DNA of 64,000 nucleotides. Source: Verrucomicrobiota bacterium (lineage in GTDB: Bacteria; Verrucomicrobiota; Verrucomicrobiia; Limisphaerales; J093). Of the stretch, positions 19,031 through 28,619 are shown one piece after another. The notes beneath the pieces are model-generated. The model saw nothing but the letters and a program-made list of their open reading frames with translations. It was not told where the DNA came from and searched no databases. The stretch lies in assembly GCA_022710935.1 (NCBI GenBank), contig JAKLFY010000007.1, positions 59,167-123,166 of the forward strand, given 5' to 3'. Each line of letters opens with the position of its first letter. Position 1 is the stretch's first letter. Made by a program: the position numbers and the translations under genes.

Positions 19031-22000
19031 TCAGAGCCGTACGCGATAGAACTTCTGCGCGGCGGCCGGAGCCACCGAGTGCGGCGACGTGGCGCCCGCG
19101 ATGTCGGTGAATCCGCCCGTCACCTGATCGGCCTGTTGCAGGGTGCCGCCGCCCTCCCACTGCAGACGCAGGGTGCCGTCCTGCTGCACCTGCACGGTGA
19201 CAGTCGGTTGCTCGACAACCTTGTTGACGAAGCTGTGCCCGTTCAGGCCCGCGGCGTAGATCGCTGTCGCTTCGAGCGGCGTGAGGGCGCGCCGGAAGAT
19301 GCCGAGGTCGTCGAGGAAAGCGAAGGAGATCGGCCACTCGAAGCCGGCATAGAGGCCTGTGGGATCCTGCCCGATGCAGGTCTGATGACCGCTGTCGAGG
19401 CTCCCGACGGTTGTGATGAGACGGGAATCCACCACGAGGCCGTCGAGGTAAGTCACGCCAAGCCCCTGGCGGTCAAACGAGAAGACCAGGTGGTGCCATT
19501 GTCCATCGTTGAGCGAGCCGACAGCGCCATAGACATTGATCCCTCCCGCGGCATTGTCGTACAGCGACCAACCCCAGCCACCGGGAACCCCTGTGTCGCC
19601 GGGGCCGAAGGATGGAGCGAAGGTGTAGCCGGGATTGTTGGCTGAGTTGACGGCGTTGCAGAGGAATGGCAAATCCCCACCGACGTAGTTGTAGGGCACC
19701 TGCACCCAGAACGCCACCGAGAAGTCCTGGTCGGCTCCGAATTGGAGGTCCGGACGCACCCCCAGCTCGACGTAACAGGATCGCACATTGGCCGGATCTT
19801 CAATGTTCGTCTCGTACCGCAGCGCCTTGCTCCCGATCTTGCCATCCACATACGAAATGGCGGGCGGCGGCGTGCCCTGCGCTTTGGCCGTGCCGTTGTT
19901 GCCCCGGCCGGTGTCGTCGGTCAGGTTGTTCTCGAACTTCCAGTGTGCAACCAGGCCGGGAATCTCCACATCCGTGGTGGGGAGCTGCAGCACAGTCAGA
20001 AGAACCTCGTCGCTCGTGACGCTGCCAATCGAGTTCTGGACAACCAGGGTGTAGCGCCCGGCATCGCTGGCTTGCAGCTTGGCGAAGTTCAGGGTGTCCG
20101 TGGTTGCTCCCGCGACATTCACCCCGTTCTTCTTCCATTGATAGCTCATCGGTTGGCTCCCGGCCGCCGCCGCGCTCAATTTGGCCGGCATGTTCACGTA
20201 GGCGGTGACCGGCACCGGCTGGACCTGGATGGTCGGCGCCAGGCCCGTGCCATACTGCGCCACGAAGTGGGCCCACACGCGATCCTCGGTCAATGCCGTC
20301 TTGTAGATCGCAACTTCGTCGATGGTCCCCGTGAAGTAAAGCTCATGGGTGGCGTCGACACCCCCCCGCTTGGCCCCAAGGCTGACAGGCTGAATCGAGG
20401 GACGCAGCCCGTATGTCGGCGTCGGGTTTCCACCGCCCATGAGGACGCCGTTGACATAAAACGACATCAGTCCATTCTCGCCATCGTAGACGCCGACGAG
20501 GTGCTGCCAGGTCCCGTTGGGACCGACGTCCGCATCACACGAGACCGTGGCAAAGTCGCCCTCCTGACGAACGAAGAAGCTATAAACAGCCGAACTGATC
20601 GCGAGGCAGAACTGCTCGGTCCCCGGATCGCCTCCCATGCCAACGTCGCCCGTCCCCTTGACGATAATGCCGGCGCCATCCAGTTGGTTCGGCGGCCCTT
20701 TGACCCACGCCTCGATGGTGAAGGTCGCCGTCGCACCGCTGAAGTCGGTCACTGTGCCATCGATGCCGCCCACATACGTGTCCGCGGCGCTGGTGCCCAC
20801 CGCCTTGTCCGGATCGAGGAAGGAAAAGCCATCCTGCCCCAACGCAACAGCCCGGTACTCGGCATCGAGTCCACCCCAGAAATCGTAGGCCACGGCGCCG
20901 CTCGTCTCGCCCAGCCGCCAGTACGCCAGCGGGTTGTCAGCCAGCACTTCCGCCGCATAACCGGCGGGTGCCGGCAGGACAGCGAAGGTCGCCGCGGCAC
21001 TGGTGTCTTCACCGAACGCATTGTTCACGGTGCATGTGTAGCTGCCAGCCTGGTCCGCCCGGACGGGGTCGAGCACGTACTCGGCGCTCGTCGCGCCGGG
21101 AATGGCTGTGCCGTTGAGCTTCCACTGGTAGGAGAGCGGGGCGCTCCCCGTGACCCCGACCGAGAATCGCATCGCCGCTCCGGCGTATCGCGTGGCCGAG
21201 GCGGGGTCCCGGGTGATCTCCGGCGCGGTGGCAACCACCACCAGCTCCACCGAACTCGTCACCTTTCCGTTGGCGTTGCTCACCTCGACGGCGTAAGTGC
21301 CGCTGTCCGCGGCCGTCACGTTGCTGAGGGTGAGTGTCCTCGATGTCTTGCCGGGCAGCACCGCACCGTCCTTGGTCCATTGATACGCAAGCGGCGGGGT
21401 TCCCTCAGCCGTAACCTCGAAGACGACCGTATCCCCCGCGTACACGGCGCCCTCCGGCGCCTTGGGGGCCTGGATGATAATCGGCAGCGGCTTCGACGCG
21501 TTGTAAACCGACTTGATCTCCGCCGGAGTCAGGGCGCGATTGAAGATCGCAACTTCATCGATGGCGCCCTGGAAAGTCCGACCGTCCGCCTCGGGATAGG
21601 GCACACCCGGCTCCTCCCCCCGGGCCCCGATGGCCCACCCGCCATTGACGGTCACGGCCCCAAAGCCGGTGTAGTTGGCGGCCATCGGTTCGCCGTGGCG
21701 ATACAGTCTCCAGCCGTTGCTCTCATCCCAAGTGCCCGCCAGGAACACCCAGTTGCCAATGTCGCCATCAGGCACATCCGCGGTGACCGTGTTGACCGCG
21801 ACGCCTTCCAGTGTGCCCACCTCGTACTTGCCTTGGTTGATCCGCAGGAAGACCTCCATCAGCGAGAGGGACGCTCCCTCTGAACCGTGTGTGACAATAT
21901 TGCGCAAGACGGCCTTGGACGTCGGCTTGACCCAGGCCATCATCGTGATTTGGCCGGTGAAATCCAACGCCTCCGCATCAGGAATGGCCACTCGCCCAAC

Positions 22001-23077
22001 CACACCCGAGAGCGCGGCCGCCTTGTTGCTCGCGGCCATCCCCGCACACGCCGGGCCCTCGACGCCAGGCGTCGTGCCGGGATAAAACACGCCGTTGGCG
22101 CCGGCTCCGGCGCTGCCGGCATTGACTGTGGCAGGCAATGTGCCGGGGTCGGGCGCCGTGTAGGCGGGCTCGTCCAGCTTCCAATAGCCGACCGGGTTGT
22201 CGGCCAGCACCGCCGCCCCATAGCCGGTCTTGTCGTTGATCCCCTTGTCGTAGTGGGCGGCCACGCGCTCGACGCTCAGCACCCCCTGGTAGAACGCGAC
22301 CTCGTCGATCCATCCGTCGAAGCCGCGATTGCCCGAGTACCCGCCCAGGCTGCCGTCATTGAATCCCGTCCCCCCGATTCGCAGCGGGCGCAGCGGATTG
22401 GGTCGGTACGGATTGCCGGTGGTGACGACGGCCAGGTCGGAAGGCCGCACCCCGTTGACGTAGAGGTTGGCGGTCTTGGCCTGTCCGTCGTAGATCGCCA
22501 CGACATGCTGCCACTGGTTGGCCACCAGGCCGCTGCCTTTCGCGGTGATCGCGTAACTGTTCAGCGCCCCCACGCGGAAGTCCCACTTCGAGCCCGGCGC
22601 CATGTACATCATCCAGCCGGACCGATCGCTGGTGCTGACGTCGTTGCCGAGCGAGGAAATGGCGCAAATGTCGCTCTGATTGCCCACGGGCAGCGCCGTC
22701 GGCTTGGCCCAGAACTCGAGGGTGAACGAACCCTCAGGATTCCAGGCGGCATTCCAGGGGACATCCACCTTCGACCCGCAGACAGCAGTGCTCAGACCGG
22801 GGTTGAACATCCGAATCGCGCTGCCGACGATGCCCTCTTCGCCAGGGAGCAGATCGAGCACGCCGTAGCCCGTTCCCGCCTCGCCGACCGACCCGGCGTT
22901 GGCGAAGGTCCGCGGCGGCGGGACCGTGACGGCTTCGTCGAGGTGCCAATAGCCCACCGGGTTCAGGGCCATGACGGTCGACGTGTAGTCGGCAGCCTGA
23001 AGCACAGGCGCCGTGCTTGTGGCAATCAACAAGGCCGCGGTTGCGGCCGCCAAACGGGGGCAATGCAGTTTGCTCAT
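19031..23077 (-). CDS. Giant secreted LamG / immunoglobulin-like repeat protein
   Basis: 1348 residues. A signal peptide (MSKLHCPRLAAATAALLIATS) is followed by four LamG-type lectin-like domains, each opening with a GYWHLDE / GYWKLDE / AYWRLGE / AHWKFEN motif. Three Ig-like domains (SYQWKLNGTAI, AYQWTKDGAVL, SYQWKKNGVNV) lie between them. The protein ends in LQWEGGGTLQQADQVTGG ... FYRVRL, a C-terminal module common in verrucomicrobial secreted proteins. It probably binds extracellular carbohydrate or sits on the surface; no catalytic residues are visible. A GGAG Shine-Dalgarno lies 8-9 bases before ATG 23077, which decides the start over the longer frame. It is followed by a terminator. Confidence 0.9.
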   Translation of the reverse strand: MSKLHCPRLAAATAALLIATSTAPVLQAADYTSTVMALNPVGYWHLDEAVTVPPPRTFANAGSVGEAGTGYGVLDLLPGEEGIVGSAIRMFNPGLSTAVCGSKVDVPWNAAWNPEGSFTLEFWAKPTALPVGNQSDICAISSLGNDVSTSDRSGWMMYMAPGSKWDFRVGALNSYAITAKGSGLVANQWQHVVAIYDGQAKTANLYVNGVRPSDLAVVTTGNPYRPNPLRPLRIGGTGFNDGSLGGYSGNRGFDGWIDEVAFYQGVLSVERVAAHYDKGINDKTGYGAAVLADNPVGYWKLDEPAYTAPDPGTLPATVNAGSAGAGANGVFYPGTTPGVEGPACAGMAASNKAAALSGVVGRVAIPDAEALDFTGQITMMAWVKPTSKAVLRNIVTHGSEGASLSLMEVFLRINQGKYEVGTLEGVAVNTVTADVPDGDIGNWVFLAGTWDESNGWRLYRHGEPMAANYTGFGAVTVNGGWAIGARGEEPGVPYPEADGRTFQGAIDEVAIFNRALTPAEIKSVYNASKPLPIIIQAPKAPEGAVYAGDTVVFEVTAEGTPPLAYQWTKDGAVLPGKTSRTLTLSNVTAADSGTYAVEVSNANGKVTSSVELVVVATAPEITRDPASATRYAGAAMRFSVGVTGSAPLSYQWKLNGTAIPGATSAEYVLDPVRADQAGSYTCTVNNAFGEDTSAAATFAVLPAPAGYAAEVLADNPLAYWRLGETSGAVAYDFWGGLDAEYRAVALGQDGFSFLDPDKAVGTSAADTYVGGIDGTVTDFSGATATFTIEAWVKGPPNQLDGAGIIVKGTGDVGMGGDPGTEQFCLAISSAVYSFFVRQEGDFATVSCDADVGPNGTWQHLVGVYDGENGLMSFYVNGVLMGGGNPTPTYGLRPSIQPVSLGAKRGGVDATHELYFTGTIDEVAIYKTALTEDRVWAHFVAQYGTGLAPTIQVQPVPVTAYVNMPAKLSAAAAGSQPMSYQWKKNGVNVAGATTDTLNFAKLQASDAGRYTLVVQNSIGSVTSDEVLLTVLQLPTTDVEIPGLVAHWKFENNLTDDTGRGNNGTAKAQGTPPPAISYVDGKIGSKALRYETNIEDPANVRSCYVELGVRPDLQFGADQDFSVAFWVQVPYNYVGGDLPFLCNAVNSANNPGYTFAPSFGPGDTGVPGGWGWSLYDNAAGGINVYGAVGSLNDGQWHHLVFSFDRQGLGVTYLDGLVVDSRLITTVGSLDSGHQTCIGQDPTGLYAGFEWPISFAFLDDLGIFRRALTPLEATAIYAAGLNGHSFVNKVVEQPTVTVQVQQDGTLRLQWEGGGTLQQADQVTGGFTDIAGATSPHSVAPAAAQKFYRVRL

Positions 23078-23170
23078 GAGCAGTCTCCGGCTGATGTGTG
23101 TTCGTTGGGTTGCTGAATAGCGGCGATCCTCAAGAAGCCGCCGCGCCGCTGTCAAGGAGTTTCTCCATCC

Positions 23171-23219
23171 AAACGAAAACCCCGGTCGCTGAAATCCACG
23201 ACTGGACCAGCGACCGGGG
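23171..23219 (-). terminator. Rho-independent terminator after the prepilin-like gene
   Basis: A 12-base perfect stem (CCCCGGTCGCTG 23180-23191 with CAGCGACCGGGG 23208-23219, 16-base loop). On the minus strand it is followed by TTTTCGTTTGG. It separates the prepilin-like gene from the LamG gene, so the two are probably separate units. Confidence 0.8.
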
Positions 23220-23254
23220 CAAATGCGTCGGCAATCGGCTCGCGGAGGGCCCGG

Positions 23255-24130
23255 CTATTTCGGACGGGTGGCGATGTCCTGGAGAAAAGCGACATCGGCA
23301 TTCCGCGGAGTCGAGATCCGATCGGGCACCTGGCCATTCCTCACAATCGGCGGCGTGGTGCGCGAGTCCTTCCAACGCCGGAGTTCCGAGTGGCCGTCGG
23401 CGAACGAGAACCCGCCGCCGTTGTTGTGGTAAAAGCCGGGGAGATCCCAGAAACCGTGCTGCTCCGGGTTGTTGGGGTAACCGGCCATGTTGACGGCGAA
23501 GTTCCCCATGTCGATGCTGTCCTCGCGCACATCGAGGAAGACAAAGATCTTGGTCGGACCCGGATCGATCAACTCGGTGTACTTGCGGTAGATCTTGTAA
23601 TTGCTCACCTGCGCGCCCCAACCACCGTCGGTTCCGCCCCAGCCGCCCAGATAAAGGTTCATCGACATGCTTCGCACGCGCGGCTTCATCTGGCCGTTGA
23701 CATTGAACTGCGACTTGTCGGCTGGGCAGCGCCAGATCATCAGGCTCTCACCGCAATATTTCCACATCGGGCTCTTCTTGATCGTGAGTTCCGGATCCCA
23801 ATTGGCCCGATTGGCCGGGCTCGAGTCCGTGGTCCCCGTCACCCACGAATAAAGGAGGGTTTCGGGTTTGGAACTGTCCTCGCTGGCATACAGAAGGGCG
23901 TCGTTGTTGTCCTCGACGTACATCCGCCAGGCCAGACAAAGCTGCCGGTGGTTGTTCATGCACTGGATGCCCAGGGTCTTTGACTTCGCCTTGCCGAGCG
24001 CGGGCAGGAGCATCCCCGCCAGAATCGCAATGATGGCGATGACGACCAGGAGTTCAATCAGCGTGAAACCGGTGGCGGAGCCCCGTCGTCGAGCATTCGC
24101 ACGCGGTTCGACATTCTTTCGCATAGCCAT
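23255..24130 (-). CDS. Prepilin-type pseudopilin-like protein (type II secretion, verrucomicrobial family)
   Basis: 291 residues. Residues 21-43 form a textbook class III signal: cleavage before the Phe of [19 protein letters not shown], a Glu at +5, then a hydrophobic helix. A globular domain rich in Trp and Gly follows, with a C-terminal [13 protein letters not shown] motif seen in the large verrucomicrobial/planctomycete families of such proteins. They are processed by a prepilin peptidase and may be handled by the secretin system at 6.5-12.7 kb. It sits beside a large secreted LamG protein, a common pairing. The start is ATG 24130 or 24124. Confidence 0.88.
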   Translation of the reverse strand: MAMRKNVEPRANARRRGSATGFTLIELLVVIAIIAILAGMLLPALGKAKSKTLGIQCMNNHRQLCLAWRMYVEDNNDALLYASEDSSKPETLLYSWVTGTTDSSPANRANWDPELTIKKSPMWKYCGESLMIWRCPADKSQFNVNGQMKPRVRSMSMNLYLGGWGGTDGGWGAQVSNYKIYRKYTELIDPGPTKIFVFLDVREDSIDMGNFAVNMAGYPNNPEQHGFWDLPGFYHNNGGGFSFADGHSELRRWKDSRTTPPIVRNGQVPDRISTPRNADVAFLQDIATRPK

Positions 24131-24413
24131 GTGTCCAGTTGTTAGGTTGTTTCACCCGCCCGGGCCGTCTGCCGTTGTTGCCCTCGGCGGGCTTATCGTG
24201 TCCTCTTAATAGCTTGAATCGACATTCTGTCAATGTGCTTTATGGGGCACACCGGACCGCACGCCGACGCTTGACACGCAAAAAACTGCGGCTCCGAGGC
24301 GGCACGCGCTTGCATTTCCCCCGCCCATCGCCACACTCGGACGCCAGCGGGCGCCGTTCACCGGTCAGATGGCCGGTGGCAGACCGCCCGAGCGATGCGA
24401 ACCGAATGACCCA

Positions 24414-25583
24414 ATGCGCACTACTTACGTCCCGCCACTGACCGCGGAAACCGCGAAAGACCAGACCCACAAAGTGAGCCCGGCGACCGTCCCTATCGAA
24501 ACCGTGCAGCCCGTGAAGGGCGACATCATGCTCGTCGGCCTCGATTTGGGCACGAACACATCGTGCCTCAAGGTGGCTCCGCTGGGCTCGACGCAGCCCC
24601 TTCTGAGCGAGATCATTCCCACCGTCGTCGGATACGCCAAGGAGGGCATCGTCGACAATCTCCTGCCCGACAACGCCAAGGTCCTTTTCGGCCACCTGGC
24701 CCAGAAGAACCGGATGTATCTGCGCATGGTCCCGCCGCTGGCTGACGGCGTGGTGGTGGACATGGCGGCCGCGCACGATTTCATCCGCCATCTGCGCCAG
24801 TTGATCAACGCGCCGGCGGGGGTCGAACTGCGCGTGGTGGCGGGGTTGCCCGCCTCGGCGGATCGGACCGCCCGCGAGCATCTGATCGAGGCCCTGGGCG
24901 GCTTCTTCCACAAGGCGTTGCTCGTCCCCGAACCTTTCCTGGCCGCGCTCGGCTTTCGCGATCCATCAAAGCTCGGGGAACCCGCGTATCTCGATCCGGT
25001 GCGTAATTCCGTCTTCGTGGACATCGGCGCGGGAACGACCGATGTCTGCCTCGTGCAAGGCTACTTTCCGACCGCCGACGACCAGATCAGCGTGCCGTTT
25101 GCCGGCGACAAGGTCGACGCCCTTCTCCAGGCTGCCATCGGCCAGGCGTATCCGGATGTCCAGCTCTCCCTGTTCAAGATCCGCGAGCTCAAGGAAGCCC
25201 ATTCCTATGTGGGCAAGATCGACAGCCCGATCACGGCAAGCGTGCTGGTCGGCGGCAAGCCGCGCAAACTCGAACTGGGAGAGATCATGGGCGATGCCTG
25301 CCAGCAACTGCTGCTCAAGATCCTGGACTGTGTGAAAGCGATCATCGCCGAGGCCTCGACCGACAGCGTGGGCGAACTGATGCAAAACATCATCCTCACC
25401 GGCGGCGGCAGCCGCGTCCGCCACCTGGCCCCCGAGCTCGAACGCCTCCTGGGCGAGGAGGGTTACGAAAAACCGAGAGTGCTGACTGTCGGCGAGAATT
25501 ACAAACAGCACGTCGCCGAGGGCGCCGTGGTCGCCGGACGCCAGGCCAAAGAAAGCCAGTGGATCTCTCTGGCAAGCCGCTAG
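24414..25583 (+). CDS. Actin-like ATPase (MreB/ParM/MamK superfamily), orphan
   Basis: About 389 residues. The actin/Hsp70 nucleotide motifs are present: phosphate-1 DLGTNTSCLKV, phosphate-2 VDIGAGTTDVCLV near residue 205, and adenosine motif IILTGGGSRVRHL near residue 325. Between them are subdomain segments typical of filament-forming ParM/MamK-like proteins (VVAGLPASADR, PEPFLAALGF). The role could be DNA or organelle positioning, or cell shape, but no partner gene is adjacent. The start is unsure: ATG 24414 gives a 38-residue leader before MLVGLDLGTN, while ATG 24528 gives a compact protein. Its TAG stop is the first triplet of a dispersed palindrome (25581-25626). Confidence 0.75.
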   Translation: MRTTYVPPLTAETAKDQTHKVSPATVPIETVQPVKGDIMLVGLDLGTNTSCLKVAPLGSTQPLLSEIIPTVVGYAKEGIVDNLLPDNAKVLFGHLAQKNRMYLRMVPPLADGVVVDMAAAHDFIRHLRQLINAPAGVELRVVAGLPASADRTAREHLIEALGGFFHKALLVPEPFLAALGFRDPSKLGEPAYLDPVRNSVFVDIGAGTTDVCLVQGYFPTADDQISVPFAGDKVDALLQAAIGQAYPDVQLSLFKIRELKEAHSYVGKIDSPITASVLVGGKPRKLELGEIMGDACQQLLLKILDCVKAIIAEASTDSVGELMQNIILTGGGSRVRHLAPELERLLGEEGYEKPRVLTVGENYKQHVAEGAVVAGRQAKESQWISLASR

Positions 25584-25626
25584 CCCGGATCGTTCACACG
25601 CTCCGCGCTGAACCTGATCCGGGCTA
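25581..25626. repeat. Dispersed palindromic element, copy A (TAGCCCGGATC ends)
   Basis: TAGCCCGGATC at 25581-25591 pairs perfectly with GATCCGGGCTA at 25616-25626 around a 24-base centre that contains CGCTCCGCGCTGAA. A closely similar copy lies at 60403-60449. Here the first triplet TAG is the stop codon of the actin-like gene. It could also act as a transcription attenuator. Confidence 0.8.
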
Positions 25627-25664
25627 GTTGCGCTCACACCGCCTGCCCCCCGATCGGCGGGAGG

Positions 25665-27116
25665 TCAGGCGCGGCGTGTGATGCGACGGTAGACCTCGAC
25701 GTAGCGCGCGGTGCTCCGGTCCCAGGAGAAATCGGCCCGCATGCCGTTGCGCCGGTAATCGAGAAGGAGATCCGGCTCGCGATACAGGGCCAGGGCCTTG
25801 CGCATCGCCTTGGCCAGTGCCGCGGCCGAGTACTCCCGGAACTTGATGCCGTTGGCGCGCTCCTGGCTTTCGCGAATGTCCACGACGGAATCGATGAGCC
25901 CGCCTGTCGCGCGCACCACCGGGACCGTGCCGTAGCGCAGGCTGTACATCTGATTCAAGCCGCTGGGCTCGAATTGCGAAGGCATCAGGAAGAAGTCGCA
26001 GCCGGCCTCGATGCGGTGGGCGAGGGCGTGATTGTAACCGAGCCGAATCGCCGCCTTGAGCGGATGGCGCTCTTCGAGTTCGAGAAACGCCTCCTGGAAC
26101 TCGACCATCCCGCTTCCCAGCAGGACAAACTGAAGATCGCCAGCCAGCATCTCTTCCAGCGCGCCCAGGGCCAGGTCAATCCCCTTCTGATGCACCAGCC
26201 GGGTTATCATCCCGAACAACGGCGTGGCGGGCATCGGCGGAAGCCCCGTCTCGCGCTGGAGGGCGAGCTTGTTCGCGTCCTTGCCTGAGAGATCGCCGAC
26301 CTCATACGGCGCCGCCAGGAACCTGTTGCCCGTGGTCCGCCATTCGTCGTAATCGACCCCGTTGAGGATCCCGGTCAGGGCGCCGGCCCGGAGGCGCAAC
26401 ACACCCTCGAGACCGCACCCGTGCTCGGGGGTCTGGATCTCCCCGGCGTAGCTCGGGCTCACGGTCGTGATCGCGTCGCTCGCGACCAGGCCGGTCTTGA
26501 GACAGTTGAAGCGTCCGTGGAATTCGGCGCCGTCCGCGGTGAAATGGGACCAGGGGAGGTTGCACAGCGCGAACGTCTCGGCCGGGTAAACCCCCTGGTA
26601 GGCCAGGTTGTGGATGGTGAGGCACGTGGCCGGCGGCGCGGCCCATCCATCGGTCAAGGCCTGATGCCTGATCAGCAGCGGGGTGAGCGCCGTGTGCCAG
26701 TCGTTCACATGCACGACCTGCGGATGCCAGGGCAGATACCGAGCCAGGTGCGCGACGCACTTCGCAAAAAAAACAAACCGATCCGGGTTGTCCGCAAACT
26801 CCCCCCGCGGCGTGCCATAGAGCCCGGGACGCCGGAAAAAGCCGGGCTGATCGATGAAGTAGAGGGTGAGGTTCGCCGCCGGCTCGGCCACCCAGACCGA
26901 CGCGCTCAGCAGGTTGCCTCCCAGCGGCAACTGCATCCGCCAGTCGAACGGACGCAATCCGTGAAAACGTTCCCGAATGCCGACGTAGAGCGGCGTGACC
27001 ACCCCGACCTGGTGTCCCGCCGCGGCCAGGGACTTGGCCAGCGCCGCCACCATGTCCGCCAGGCCCCCGCTCTTCGAGTACGGGAAGACCTCGCTGCTCG
27101 CCAGTAGAATCCTCAT
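25665..27116 (-). CDS. glgA: Glycogen synthase (ADP-glucose, GT5)
   Basis: 483 residues. The N-terminal MRILLASSEVFPYSKSGG holds the KSGGLAD motif that binds ADP-glucose (here SKSGGLADMVAAL). Other GlgA signatures are HVNDWHTAL, CLTIHNLAYQG and the C-terminal FFLMPSQFEPSGLNQMYSL with the catalytic Glu region. It extends alpha-1,4-glucan from ADP-glucose. ATG 27116 overlaps the serS stop by four bases (ATGA), so the two genes are translationally coupled. Length is normal for bacterial GlgA. Confidence 0.95.
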   Translation of the reverse strand: MRILLASSEVFPYSKSGGLADMVAALAKSLAAAGHQVGVVTPLYVGIRERFHGLRPFDWRMQLPLGGNLLSASVWVAEPAANLTLYFIDQPGFFRRPGLYGTPRGEFADNPDRFVFFAKCVAHLARYLPWHPQVVHVNDWHTALTPLLIRHQALTDGWAAPPATCLTIHNLAYQGVYPAETFALCNLPWSHFTADGAEFHGRFNCLKTGLVASDAITTVSPSYAGEIQTPEHGCGLEGVLRLRAGALTGILNGVDYDEWRTTGNRFLAAPYEVGDLSGKDANKLALQRETGLPPMPATPLFGMITRLVHQKGIDLALGALEEMLAGDLQFVLLGSGMVEFQEAFLELEERHPLKAAIRLGYNHALAHRIEAGCDFFLMPSQFEPSGLNQMYSLRYGTVPVVRATGGLIDSVVDIRESQERANGIKFREYSAAALAKAMRKALALYREPDLLLDYRRNGMRADFSWDRSTARYVEVYRRITRRA

Positions 27117-28429
27117 GGGCAGCACGCCGGCAGGGGCAGACGGTCCGCGCCCAGGTAGGGGCGCAACGGCTCGGGAATCAGAACCGAACCGTCCGCCTGC
27201 TGGTGCGTCTCGATCAGCGCGACAAAGAGGCGGGCCAGGGCTGTTCCGCTGCCGTTGAGGATGTGCGGGAACCGGTTGCCGCCGTCGGCCAGCTTGTACC
27301 GGCAGTTCATCCGGCGCGCCTGGAAGTCCTCGCAGTTCGAGCAGCTCGACACTTCGAGGTACTGGCCCTGCCCGGGAGCCCAGACCTCGAGATCATAGGT
27401 CTTGGCGCTGGCGAATCCCATGTCCCCAGTGCACAACAGCACAACCCGATAATGCAGCCCCAGCAGTTGCAGAACCCGCTCCGCATCGGCCACCATCTTC
27501 TCGTGCTCCGCGTAACCATCCTCCGGCCGCACAATCTTGATCAGCTCGACTTTGTCGAACTGGTGCACACGGATCATCCCCCGCGTCCCCAGGCCCGCCG
27601 CACCCGCCTCCGCCCGGAAGCACGGACTGTAGGCCACGTAACGGATCGGAAGCTGGGCGTCGGAGAGAATCTCTTCCCGATGGATGTTGGCAACCGGCGC
27701 CTCGGCCGTCGGCAGGAGATAGAGCCTACCCAGGGTCGAGCTGTCCAACCCCTCCTGCACCGCGTAGGCCTGATCCTCGAATTTCGGGAACTGCCCGACT
27801 CCCACCATGCAGTCCCGCCCGATCAGGTACGGCGGTGAGACCTCGGTGTACCCGTGCTGGCCGGTATGCAGGTCCAGAAGAAACGAGATCAGAGCCCGTT
27901 CGAGTCGCGCGCCCCAGCCCGTGTAGAGCAAAAAGCCGCTCCCCGACAGCTTCGCTCCGCGGCCGAAATCGACCAGCTTGAGCCGGCTGCACAGGTCCAA
28001 ATGCGGCAGGAGGGGAAATGTCGACACCGCCTTTTCTCCCCACATCCGAACGACGACATTGTCCTCGGCCGTCCGACCAACCGGCACGCTCTCGTGCGGG
28101 AGGTTCGGCAGCCGCAGAAGAACCTGATCACGCGCCCCTTCGAGCGCCGCAACCTTCCCGTCCAGCTCGGCAATCCGGTCGCCGATCTGCCGCGTCTCGG
28201 CCTTGCGCGCCTCGGCCTCGGCCAGCTTGCGCTGCCCCATCAGGGCGCCGATCTCCTTCGACACACGATTGCGCTGCGCCTTGAGCGTCTCGACTTCCGC
28301 CAGGAGCTGACGCCGCTGCGCGTCAACCTCGAGCGCCTGATCGACCTTGGCCTCGTCACCGGCGCCCCGGCTGGCCAGGCGTTCACGCACCAGGTCCCGC
28401 TGATCCCGAATCCGTTTGACATCGAGCAT
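27113..28429 (-). CDS. serS: Seryl-tRNA synthetase
   Basis: 438 residues from MLDVKRIRDQ. The N-terminal arm (residues 1-110) is a long coiled coil, as required for binding the serine tRNA extra arm. The class II core carries motif 2 (YSPCFRAEAGAAG, RGMIRVHQFDKVE) and motif 3 (LNGSGTALARLFVALIE). It charges tRNA-Ser in the cytoplasm. The frame is open to 28495, but MLDVKRIRDQ is the conserved family start. It is followed by glgA with a four-base overlap, an unusual pairing. Confidence 0.95.
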   Translation of the reverse strand: MLDVKRIRDQRDLVRERLASRGAGDEAKVDQALEVDAQRRQLLAEVETLKAQRNRVSKEIGALMGQRKLAEAEARKAETRQIGDRIAELDGKVAALEGARDQVLLRLPNLPHESVPVGRTAEDNVVVRMWGEKAVSTFPLLPHLDLCSRLKLVDFGRGAKLSGSGFLLYTGWGARLERALISFLLDLHTGQHGYTEVSPPYLIGRDCMVGVGQFPKFEDQAYAVQEGLDSSTLGRLYLLPTAEAPVANIHREEILSDAQLPIRYVAYSPCFRAEAGAAGLGTRGMIRVHQFDKVELIKIVRPEDGYAEHEKMVADAERVLQLLGLHYRVVLLCTGDMGFASAKTYDLEVWAPGQGQYLEVSSCSNCEDFQARRMNCRYKLADGGNRFPHILNGSGTALARLFVALIETHQQADGSVLIPEPLRPYLGADRLPLPACCP

Positions 28430-28514
28430 CCGCCGAGTATGCGCGCCGCCCCTTTCCTGGGCAAGGGCGACGCGAGCCCCCCAGAGGCTCCCCATGAACC
28501 GACAGGCGACGGAG

Positions 28515-28538
28515 GATTACGATTACGACTACGATTAC
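28515..28538. repeat. Hexanucleotide tandem repeat (GATTAC)
   Basis: Four tandem units GATTAC GATTAC GACTAC GATTAC lie between serS and recF. The tract is flanked by direct repeats of CTCCCCATGAACCG (about 28489 and 28600). In the +1 frame it reads as alternating Asp-Tyr, but there is no credible gene. The rest of 28430-28711 holds only the hairpin at 28620. Confidence 0.8.
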
Positions 28539-28619
28539 GAGGAGGACACTATGGTTCATGGTCCTCGTGCGCTTTCAATCGTTGAATGTCAACACTCTCT
28601 CCCCATGAACCGTGGTTCC

